Positions 58,113 to 64,000 of a DNA stretch of 64,000 bases are shown here, piece after piece. Source of the stretch: Streptomyces nigrescens (GTDB taxonomy: Bacteria; Actinomycetota; Actinomycetes; Streptomycetales; Streptomycetaceae). The stretch is taken from the NCBI GenBank assembly GCA_024349765.1, contig AP026073.1:3472001-3536000 (forward strand), given 5' to 3'. Position 1 is the stretch's first letter. Each line of letters opens with the position of its first letter. The position numbers and the translations under genes were made by a program. The notes under the pieces were generated by a model. It was given only the letters and a program-made list of their open reading frames with translations, did no database searches and was not told the origin of the DNA.

Positions 58113-59279
58113 ATGGCCGAAGATGTGCTGGCAGCGATCCGGGCCCTGGCGCCGAGTCTGCGCGAGCGCGCGGGCGAGGCCGAGGCGCTGCGCCGGGTGC
58201 CGGACACCTCCGTCAAGGAGCTGGCGGACACCGGCTTCTTCCAGCTGCTGCAGCCCAAGGCCTTCGGTGGCCGGGCGGCCGACCCCCTGGTCTTCTACTC
58301 GGCGGTCAAGGAGATCGCCAAGGCGTGCGGCTCCACCGGCTGGGTCGCCTCGGTGGTCGGTGTCCACCCCTGGCACGTGGCCCTGTACGACCCGCGGGCC
58401 CAGCAGGAGGTGTGGGGCCAGGACCCCAAGACCCGCATCGCCTCCTCGTACGCGCCCACCGGCAAGGCGACCGCGGTCGACGGCGGCTTCCGGCTGTCCG
58501 GCCGGTGGCACTTCTCCTCCGGCTGCGACCACGCCCAGTGGGCCCTGCTCGGCTGCCTGGTCCCGGACGGCGAGGGCCGGCCGGTGGACATGCGGACCTT
58601 TCTGATCCCCCGCTCCGAGTACCGCATCGACGACGTGTGGGACACCGTGGGCCTGCGGGGCACCGGAAGCAACGACGTCGTGGTGGAGGACGTCTTCGTC
58701 CCCGACCACCGGGCGCTCAGCTTCGGTCCGGTGACCGCCCTGAAGGTGCCCGGCCACGAGCTCAACCCCGAGCCGCTGTACCGGCTGCCGTACGCCGGTG
58801 TGTTCACCACGACCATCTCCACCCCGATCGTCGGCATCGCCGAGGGTGCTTACGAGTCCTACGTCGAGGCCACCCGGCAGCGCGTCCGCGTCTCCTACGG
58901 GCAGAAGGTCGCCGAGGACCCCTTCGCGCAGGTGCGCATCGCCCGCGCGGCCAGCGACATCGACGCGGCCTGGCTCCAACTGACCCGCAACATGGGCGAG
59001 ATGTACGCCCTGGCCCAGCGCGGGGCGGAGCTCCCGATGGAGCTGCGCATCCGCACCCGCCGGGACCAGGTGAGGGCCACCGAGCGTGCGGTCGCGGCGG
59101 TCGACCTGCTGATGGAGAACGCCGGCGGCAGCGCGATGCGCACCGGCCCCAACCCGGTCCAGCGCGCCTGGCGCGACGCCCACACCGGCCGTGGCCACGC
59201 CGCGAACGACCCGGAGCGGGCGCTGGTCATGTACGGGCAGTGCGCGCTCGGCATCGACACCCACGACACCATGGCCTGA
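58113..59279 (+). CDS. hsaA2: Flavin-dependent 3-HSA hydroxylase oxygenase, HsaA copy 2
   Basis: Protein of 388 aa from the ATG at 58113 (AAGGGG upstream). It has the same motifs as copy 1: 'SVKELADTGFFQLLQPKAFG', 'CGSTGWVASVVGVHPWHVAL', 'GRWHFSSGCDHAQWALLGCL', 'GLRGTGSNDVVVEDVFVPDH'. By eye most positions are identical, the differences being concentrated in the N-terminal 25 residues, around residues 105-125 and the C-terminus. It is followed by hsaD, hsaC and hsaB with short gaps, so this is the copy in the canonical operon position. Confidence 0.9.
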   Translation: MAEDVLAAIRALAPSLRERAGEAEALRRVPDTSVKELADTGFFQLLQPKAFGGRAADPLVFYSAVKEIAKACGSTGWVASVVGVHPWHVALYDPRAQQEVWGQDPKTRIASSYAPTGKATAVDGGFRLSGRWHFSSGCDHAQWALLGCLVPDGEGRPVDMRTFLIPRSEYRIDDVWDTVGLRGTGSNDVVVEDVFVPDHRALSFGPVTALKVPGHELNPEPLYRLPYAGVFTTTISTPIVGIAEGAYESYVEATRQRVRVSYGQKVAEDPFAQVRIARAASDIDAAWLQLTRNMGEMYALAQRGAELPMELRIRTRRDQVRATERAVAAVDLLMENAGGSAMRTGPNPVQRAWRDAHTGRGHAANDPERALVMYGQCALGIDTHDTMA

Positions 59280-59291
59280 AAGGCGCCGCAG

Positions 59292-60161
59292 ATGGCAGAG
59301 CTCACCTACGAGTCGACGTCCCGGACCGTCAAAGCGGCGGGGCTCACCCTCCACTACCACGAGGCCGGTCCGGACAACCGGCCCGACGCACCCGTCGTGA
59401 TCATGCTGCACGGCGGCGGCCCCGGCGCCTCCGCCTGGAGCAACTTCGGTCGCAACCTCCCCGTCTTCGTCCGGCAGTTCCGCACCCTGCTGGTCGACCA
59501 GCCCTGCTTCGGCCGCTCGGACAAGCCGGAGCTCGACAAGGACTACTTCAGCTACAGCGCGAACGCCGTTGCCGCGCTGATGGACGAACTGGGCATCGAC
59601 CGCGCACACTTCGTCGGCAACTCGCTCGGCGGCGGAACCTGCGTCCGGATGGCCCTGAACCACCCGGACAAGGTCGCCAAACTGCTGCTCATGGGCCCCG
59701 GCGGCATCTCCGTCAACCTCTTCGCCCCGGACCCGACCGAGGGCATCAACCGGCTCTTCGAGTTCAACGCCGCGCCGGAACCCACCAAGGACCAACTGCG
59801 CGCCTTCCTCGGCGTCATGGCGTACGACCAGTCGATCGTCACCGACGAACTGATCGAGGAGCGCTGGGCCTCGGCCACCGACCCCGACACCAGGCTGGGC
59901 ACCGCCCGGATGGGGGCCGCCTTCGCCAACCCCGCCTGGGCCGAGGACTGGATGCTCTGGCGCGAGGCCCACCGCATCACCCAGCCGGTGCTGCTCACCT
60001 GGGGCCGCGAGGACCGGGTCAATCCGCTCGACGGCGCGCTGGTCGCCCTCAAGACCATCCCGGACGCCCGGCTGCACGTCTTCCCGCACTGCGGCCACTG
60101 GGCCCAGGCCGAGCAGGCCGACGAGTTCAACCGCCTCGCCCTCGACTTCTTCTCCCACTGA
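59292..60161 (+). CDS. hsaD: 4,9-DSHA hydrolase (meta-cleavage product hydrolase), HsaD
   Basis: Protein of 289 aa, alpha/beta hydrolase of the BphD type. Oxyanion region 'VVIMLHGGGPGASAWSNFGR', catalytic Ser111 in 'HFVGNSLGGGTCVRMALNHP', Asp241 in 'LLTWGREDRVNPLDG' and His269 in 'LHVFPHCGHWAQAEQADEFN'. It splits the C-C bond of the ring A meta-cleavage product (4,9-DSHA) to HIP and 2-hydroxyhexa-2,4-dienoate, feeding HsaE and the ring C/D genes. It starts 12 bp after hsaA2. Confidence 0.93.
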   Translation: MAELTYESTSRTVKAAGLTLHYHEAGPDNRPDAPVVIMLHGGGPGASAWSNFGRNLPVFVRQFRTLLVDQPCFGRSDKPELDKDYFSYSANAVAALMDELGIDRAHFVGNSLGGGTCVRMALNHPDKVAKLLLMGPGGISVNLFAPDPTEGINRLFEFNAAPEPTKDQLRAFLGVMAYDQSIVTDELIEERWASATDPDTRLGTARMGAAFANPAWAEDWMLWREAHRITQPVLLTWGREDRVNPLDGALVALKTIPDARLHVFPHCGHWAQAEQADEFNRLALDFFSH

Positions 60162-60178
60162 CCGACGAAAGGCTGACC

Positions 60179-61072
60179 ATGGACATCCGTGCTCTCGGCT
60201 ACCTGCGCCTGGAGACCACCAAGCTCGCCGAGTGGCGCACCTACGCGCTCGACATCCTCGGCCTGGTGGAGGCCCCCGGCACCACCGAGGACACCCTCTG
60301 CCTGCGCCTGGACGACCGCTGCCACCGCATCGTCATCCAGGCCGGCGAGGGTGACCGGCTGCTGGCGGCCGGCTGGGAGGTGGCGAACGCCGCCGCACTC
60401 GCCCGGGCGGCCCAGGAGCTGGAGGCGGCGGGCGTCGCCGTCAAGCCCGCCGACGCCGCCGCACTCGCCGAGCGCCGCGTCCAGGGCCTGATCCACCTGA
60501 CGGACCCCTGCGGCAACCCGCTGGAGATCTACTGGGGTCAGGCGCAGGACCACACCGCGCTCGGCACCCCGTACGGCAACCGCTTCGTCACCGGCGACCT
60601 CGGCCTGGGCCACGTGGTGCTGCCGGTGTCGGACGCCGAGGCGGCGCTGGACTTCTACGAGAACCTGCTCGGCTTCCAACTGCGCGACTCGATGAAGCTC
60701 CCGCCACAGGCCGTCCCCACGGCCGCCGAGCAACGGGACTTCCACTGGATGCACTTCCTCAGTCCCAACCGGCGCCACCACAGCCTGGGACTGTACCCCG
60801 GTGCACTGCCCCCCGGCATCGTGCACTTCATGGTGGAGCTGGAGACCCTCGACGACGTGGGCCGCGGCCTGGACCGGATGAGCGCCGCGGGCATCCCCAT
60901 CGCCTCCACCCTCGGCCGCCACACCAACGACCACATGGTGTCGTTCTACGCCCAGGCTCCCGGTGGCTTCCAGGTCGAGTACGGCTGGGACGGCCTGCTC
61001 GTCGACCCGGCCGCCTGGGTGGCCAAGGAGATCACCGCCGACAGCTTCTGGGGCCACCAGTGGAAGGGATGA
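60179..61072 (+). CDS. hsaC: 3,4-DHSA extradiol dioxygenase, HsaC
   Basis: Protein of 297 aa, two-domain type I extradiol dioxygenase. The N-terminal half lacks metal ligands. The C-terminal half has His145 ('GLGHVVLPVSDAEAALDFYE'), His201 ('NRRHHSLGLYPGALP') and Glu267 ('GGFQVEYGWDG') as the Fe(II) facial triad. It cleaves ring A of 3,4-DHSA to 4,9-DSHA. The 3' end overlaps hsaB by ATGA. Confidence 0.93.
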   Translation: MDIRALGYLRLETTKLAEWRTYALDILGLVEAPGTTEDTLCLRLDDRCHRIVIQAGEGDRLLAAGWEVANAAALARAAQELEAAGVAVKPADAAALAERRVQGLIHLTDPCGNPLEIYWGQAQDHTALGTPYGNRFVTGDLGLGHVVLPVSDAEAALDFYENLLGFQLRDSMKLPPQAVPTAAEQRDFHWMHFLSPNRRHHSLGLYPGALPPGIVHFMVELETLDDVGRGLDRMSAAGIPIASTLGRHTNDHMVSFYAQAPGGFQVEYGWDGLLVDPAAWVAKEITADSFWGHQWKG

Positions 61073-61575
61073 CGGACAGTCGGGTGGCGGGCCGTCAGAT
61101 CGACCCGGCCGGCTTCCGGGACGTCCTCGGCCGTTTCGCCACCGGCATCACGGTGGTGGCGGCACTCGACGGCGCGGAGCCCGTCGGGTTCGCCTGCCAG
61201 TCCTTCGCCTCGCTCTCCCTGGACCCCCCGCTGGTCATGCTGGCCGTCGGCAACACCTCCACCAGCTGGCCGAGGATCGAGCGGGGTGGCCGCTTCTGCG
61301 TCAACATCCTCGCCGAGGACCAGCAGGACACCTGCGCCGCACTCGGCCGCAGCGGCGCCGACAAGTTCGCGGACGTGCCCTGGCGCACCTCGCCGCACGG
61401 CACCGTGCTCATCGACGGCGCCCTGGCCACCGTGGACTGCCGCCTGGCCGCGGTCCACGAGGCCGGCGACCACTCCATCGTCACCGGCGAGGTCGTCGAC
61501 CTCGCCGCCCAGGAGAACGGGCGACCGCTGCTCTACTTCCGCAGCCGCTACGCCACCGGCAGGTTTGCGCCCTGA
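61069..61575 (+). CDS. hsaB: Flavin reductase component, HsaB
   Basis: Protein of 168 aa from the ATG at 61069, which overlaps the hsaC stop. Flavin_Reduct domain: 'FRDVLGRFATGITVVAALDG', 'GFACQSFASLSLDPPLVMLA', 'GRFCVNILAEDQQDTCAALG' and 'GDHSIVTGEVVDLAAQENGR', closing with 'PLLYFRSRYATGRF'. It supplies reduced flavin to HsaA with NADH. Two HsaA copies but only one HsaB are present in the window. Confidence 0.92.
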   Translation: MTDSRVAGRQIDPAGFRDVLGRFATGITVVAALDGAEPVGFACQSFASLSLDPPLVMLAVGNTSTSWPRIERGGRFCVNILAEDQQDTCAALGRSGADKFADVPWRTSPHGTVLIDGALATVDCRLAAVHEAGDHSIVTGEVVDLAAQENGRPLLYFRSRYATGRFAP

Positions 61576-61685
61576 GTGCCCACCGCGCACCGAGCACGCA
61601 CGCGCACCGAGCACTCACACGCCCCCGGGCACGCACGCGCACGGAGCACGGCCTCGTGCAACCGACCCAGAAGGAAGCCACCCCC

Positions 61686-62573
61686 ATGCCGATCGATGTC
61701 GAGAAGGTGACCTCCGCCCCGCCCGTGCGCGCCGCGGCGGTCTGGGACGAGCGCGAGGTGCGGCTGTACCACCTGGCCCTCGGCGCGGGGGTCCCCGAGA
61801 CCAGCTCCGACGAGCTGCGCTACGTCTTCGAAGGACACGAGCAGGGCCTGCAGGTACTGCCCACCTTCGGGGTGGTGGCCGGCGGCACCGGGGGAGTGGG
61901 GTTCCAGCTCTTCGACCTGCCGGGCGTGGACATCGACCTGGCCGCCGCGCTGCACGGCGGCCAGGAGATCACCGTGCACCGCCCGCTGCCCGCCGCCGCC
62001 CGGGCCACCACGATCACCCGGGTCCCGGCCGTGTACGACAAGGGCACGGCCGCCGTCATCGTCCAGGAGTCCACCCTCCTCGGCGAGGACGGCCGGCCGC
62101 TGATCACCCAGCGGAACCAGATCTTCGTCCGCGGCGAGGGCGGGTTCGGCGGGGACCGCGGTCCCTCCGAGCGTCTCCCCGCACCGGACCGGGAACCCGA
62201 CCGGTTGCTGGACCTCCCGACGCTCCGTCAGCAGGCACTGCTCTACCGGCTCGCAGGTGACGGGAACCCGCTGCACGCCGATCCCGCCACCGCCCGCCGT
62301 GCCGGCTACGACCGCCCCGTCCTGCACGGGCTGTGCACCTTCGGGATGGCGGTCAAGGCCGTCACCGACCGCCTGCTGGGCGGGGACGCCACCCGCATCG
62401 CGGCGTGCCGTACGCGCTTCGCGGGCGTGTTCTTCCCCGGCGAGACCCTGCGGCTGCGCATCTGGGCCGCATCCGAAGGGGACGAGGGCGGCGCCGGCTA
62501 CCGGCTCACGGCCACGGCAGCGGACCGCGACGACGCCCCCGTCCTCACCGACGCCCGACTCACCACACGCTGA
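61686..62573 (+). CDS. MaoC-family (R)-specific enoyl-CoA hydratase 2
   Basis: Protein of 295 aa with two hot-dog folds. The first half is degenerate ('ETSSDELRYVFEGHEQGLQV' at the MFE-2 hydratase start). The second half has the hydratase-2 motif 'LYRLAGDGNPLHADPATARR' with Asp192 and His197, then 'GYDRPVLHGLCTFGMAVKAV'. This is the layout of eukaryotic MFE-2 hydratase and of mycobacterial ChsH3/Hsd4B-type steroid side-chain hydratases. It lies between hsaB and kstD, so a steroid CoA ester is the likely substrate. A 110-bp gap separates it from hsaB. Confidence 0.87.
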   Translation: MPIDVEKVTSAPPVRAAAVWDEREVRLYHLALGAGVPETSSDELRYVFEGHEQGLQVLPTFGVVAGGTGGVGFQLFDLPGVDIDLAAALHGGQEITVHRPLPAAARATTITRVPAVYDKGTAAVIVQESTLLGEDGRPLITQRNQIFVRGEGGFGGDRGPSERLPAPDREPDRLLDLPTLRQQALLYRLAGDGNPLHADPATARRAGYDRPVLHGLCTFGMAVKAVTDRLLGGDATRIAACRTRFAGVFFPGETLRLRIWAASEGDEGGAGYRLTATAADRDDAPVLTDARLTTR

Positions 62574-62648
62574 TCCGGCCGCCGTTCCACCTGCCACCGC
62601 CCCGGCGCGCCGTGCTCCGGGCCGGACCGACACGACGAGGTTGACGCG

Positions 62649-64000
62649 ATGAACAACACCTGGGACCACACCTACGACGTGGTGGTGGTCGGCTCCGGCG
62701 CGGCGGGAATGGCCGCGGCCCTCACCGCCCGCCTGCGCGGACTGACCGCCCTCGTGGTGGAGAAGACCGCCGTCTACGGCGGCACCACCGCCCTGTCCGG
62801 CGGCGCGGTCTGGGTACCGAACAACTTCCACCTGGACGAAGCCGGGCTCGGCGACACCCCCGAGAAGGCCCGCGCCTACCTCGACGCCACCGTAGGCGAC
62901 CGGGTCCCCGCCGACCGCAAGGACGCCTACCTCGCGCACGGACCGCGCATGGTGAAGGAGTTCCACGACCGCACGGCCGTGCAGTTCGTCTACACCCCCG
63001 GCTACTCCGACTACTACCCCGAGCGGCTCGGCGGCTACCCCCAGGGCCGCTCCATCGAACCGCGGATCTTCGACCTGAAGAAGCTCCCGCCCGAGCAGCG
63101 TGCCACCCTGCGCCGGGCGGGGCTGCCCACCTACGGACTGACCATCACCTCCAAGGACTTCCGCCACCTGAACATGGTCGGGCGCACCTGGGCCGGCAAG
63201 CGGACCTCGGCCAAGGTCGGCGCCCGGGCCGTCAAGGCCCTGCTGACCGGCCAGAAGCCGCTGGCCCTCGGCGAGGCGCTGATCGCCCGGATGCGGCGCT
63301 CGCTGGACCTGCTCGGCGGCGACCTGTGGCTGTCCGCACCGCTGACCGGTCTGGTGGAGGAGAACGGCCGGATCGCCGGCGTCCGGGTCACCCTCGGCAA
63401 CCGGGAGCTGGCGGTCCGCGCGACCGGGGGTGTGGTCCTCGCCTCGGGCGGCTTCTCGCACCACCAGCAGCTGCGCGAGAAGTACCTGCCCGCACCCACC
63501 TCCACCGAGTGGAGCGCCGCGGCCGAGGGCCAGACCGGCGACGGCCTGGAACTGGGCCTGGCCGCCGGCGCCGCCGTCGACCTGATGGACCGGGTCTGGG
63601 GCGCGCCCTCCGTGGTGCCGCCCGATGGCAAGCCGTTCTTCCTCGTCGCCGACCGCGGCGTGCCGGGGATGGTGATCGTCGACTCGGCGGGGGAGCGCTA
63701 CGCCAACGAGGCCGCCCCGTACCACGAGTTCGTCGACGCGATGTACGCCCACGACCGGCCCGAGGCGACCGCCGTGCCGTCCTGGCTGATCCTCGATGCC
63801 ACCTCGAAGTCCCGCTACCTCTTCATGGGGCTGTTCCCGGGCCAATCGTTCCCCAGGCCATGGCTGGAGACCGGATTCGTCAAGAAAGCCGCCTCCGTCG
63901 AGGAGTTGGCCACACGGATCGGCGCCGCCCCGGAGCGGCTGCGCGCCACCGTGGACCGCTTCAACGGCTTCGCCCGCGCCGGCCGCGACGAGGACTTCCA
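62649..64000 (+). CDS. kstD: 3-ketosteroid delta-1-dehydrogenase, KstD (partial, runs off the window)
   Basis: The first 450 residues are present and the frame is open to the window end; KstD proteins are about 510-570 aa. FAD-binding start 'YDVVVVGSGAAGMAAALTAR', 'VEKTAVYGGTTALSGGAVWV', the active-site region 'GYSDYYPERLGGYPQGRSIE' with the Tyr-rich segment of KstD, 'GGVVLASGGFSHHQQLREKY' and 'VIVDSAGERYANEAAPYHEF'. It introduces the C1-C2 double bond into 3-ketosteroids; together with KshAB this triggers ring B opening and gives 3-HSA, the HsaAB substrate. Two-base-pair context: ATG at 62649 with GAGG about 9 nt upstream. Confidence 0.92.
   Translation, partial: MNNTWDHTYDVVVVGSGAAGMAAALTARLRGLTALVVEKTAVYGGTTALSGGAVWVPNNFHLDEAGLGDTPEKARAYLDATVGDRVPADRKDAYLAHGPRMVKEFHDRTAVQFVYTPGYSDYYPERLGGYPQGRSIEPRIFDLKKLPPEQRATLRRAGLPTYGLTITSKDFRHLNMVGRTWAGKRTSAKVGARAVKALLTGQKPLALGEALIARMRRSLDLLGGDLWLSAPLTGLVEENGRIAGVRVTLGNRELAVRATGGVVLASGGFSHHQQLREKYLPAPTSTEWSAAAEGQTGDGLELGLAAGAAVDLMDRVWGAPSVVPPDGKPFFLVADRGVPGMVIVDSAGERYANEAAPYHEFVDAMYAHDRPEATAVPSWLILDATSKSRYLFMGLFPGQSFPRPWLETGFVKKAASVEELATRIGAAPERLRATVDRFNGFARAGRDEDF

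Noticed and set aside
57779-61072. 1097-aa open frame apparently fusing hsaA2 and hsaD region sequence to hsaC
   Set aside because: Only the last 297 codons (from 60179) are real HsaC; the rest is an out-of-frame reading of hsaA and hsaD.
61548-63845. 765-aa open frame on the minus strand opposite the MaoC and kstD genes
   Set aside because: Same codon-position artefact; no ribosome site or recognisable motif, and both opposite genes have complete motif sets.

Overview
The window is high-GC DNA (by eye about 70%) with GTG and TTG starts, ATGA/GTGA overlaps between operon genes and many genes typical of Streptomyces (XRE-DUF2690 proteins, DUF4185, tandem-GNAT, TetR, HxlR and CGNR regulators, 2-component pairs with HisKA_3 kinases). 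I read it as a chromosomal piece of a Streptomyces or a close relative. No rRNA, tRNA, CRISPR array or intact insertion sequence was seen.

Positions 1-12.6 kb are an accessory patchwork. Small NTF2/SnoaL, SRPBCC, DinB, HAD and alpha/beta-hydrolase enzymes mostly sit beside divergent TetR, ArsR, HxlR or CGNR regulators with visible operator palindromes. Three relics are mixed in: a transposase tail, a piece of NAD-glutamate dehydrogenase carrying expanded short repeats, and a truncated, frameshifted Gfo/Idh/MocA oxidoreductase. At 3826 there is an orphan RiPP-like precursor peptide with a double-glycine leader and no cysteine in its core.

Positions 12.8-28 kb look like ordinary Streptomyces chromosome: a DedA protein, two histidine kinase/response regulator pairs (the second divergent from an ABC transporter and preceded by a short leader peptide ORF), a Tat-exported DUF4185 protein, a TetR/EamA pair, a stand-alone TOPRIM protein, a GlxA-type regulator, a reductase/patatin pair and a STAS protein.

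Positions 28-36.2 kb and 42.1-64 kb form a steroid-nucleus degradation locus. The first block (ech, FadE31/32/33-like genes divergent from fadE30, ipdF-like SDR, kstR2-like TetR, fadA6) and the second (echA20, ipdA, ipdB, ipdC divergent from two SDRs) follow the gene order of the Mycobacterium tuberculosis KstR2 regulon, which handles rings C and D. They carry near-identical 16-bp palindromes in their divergent promoters (32263 and 45628). Next come hsaE, hsaG, hsaF, kshA and kshB, then an IclR regulator divergent from hsaA1, and hsaA2, hsaD, hsaC, hsaB, a MaoC-type hydratase and the start of kstD. Together these give delta-1 dehydrogenation, 9-alpha hydroxylation, ring A opening, dienoate processing and ring C/D degradation. 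Not seen here: mce4 uptake genes, a cholesterol side-chain P450, the HIP-CoA ligase fadD3 and a KstR1 homologue.

Positions 36.2-42.1 kb interrupt the locus with unrelated genes: a peptidoglycan-binding relic, an AraC regulator, two XRE-DUF2690 genes (one frameshifted), a secreted peptidoglycan-binding protein and a secreted tyrosine phosphatase. Short head-to-tail duplications of 14-27 bp recur across the whole window, and several genes have a TANNNT box about 6 nt before the start codon, suggesting leaderless transcripts.
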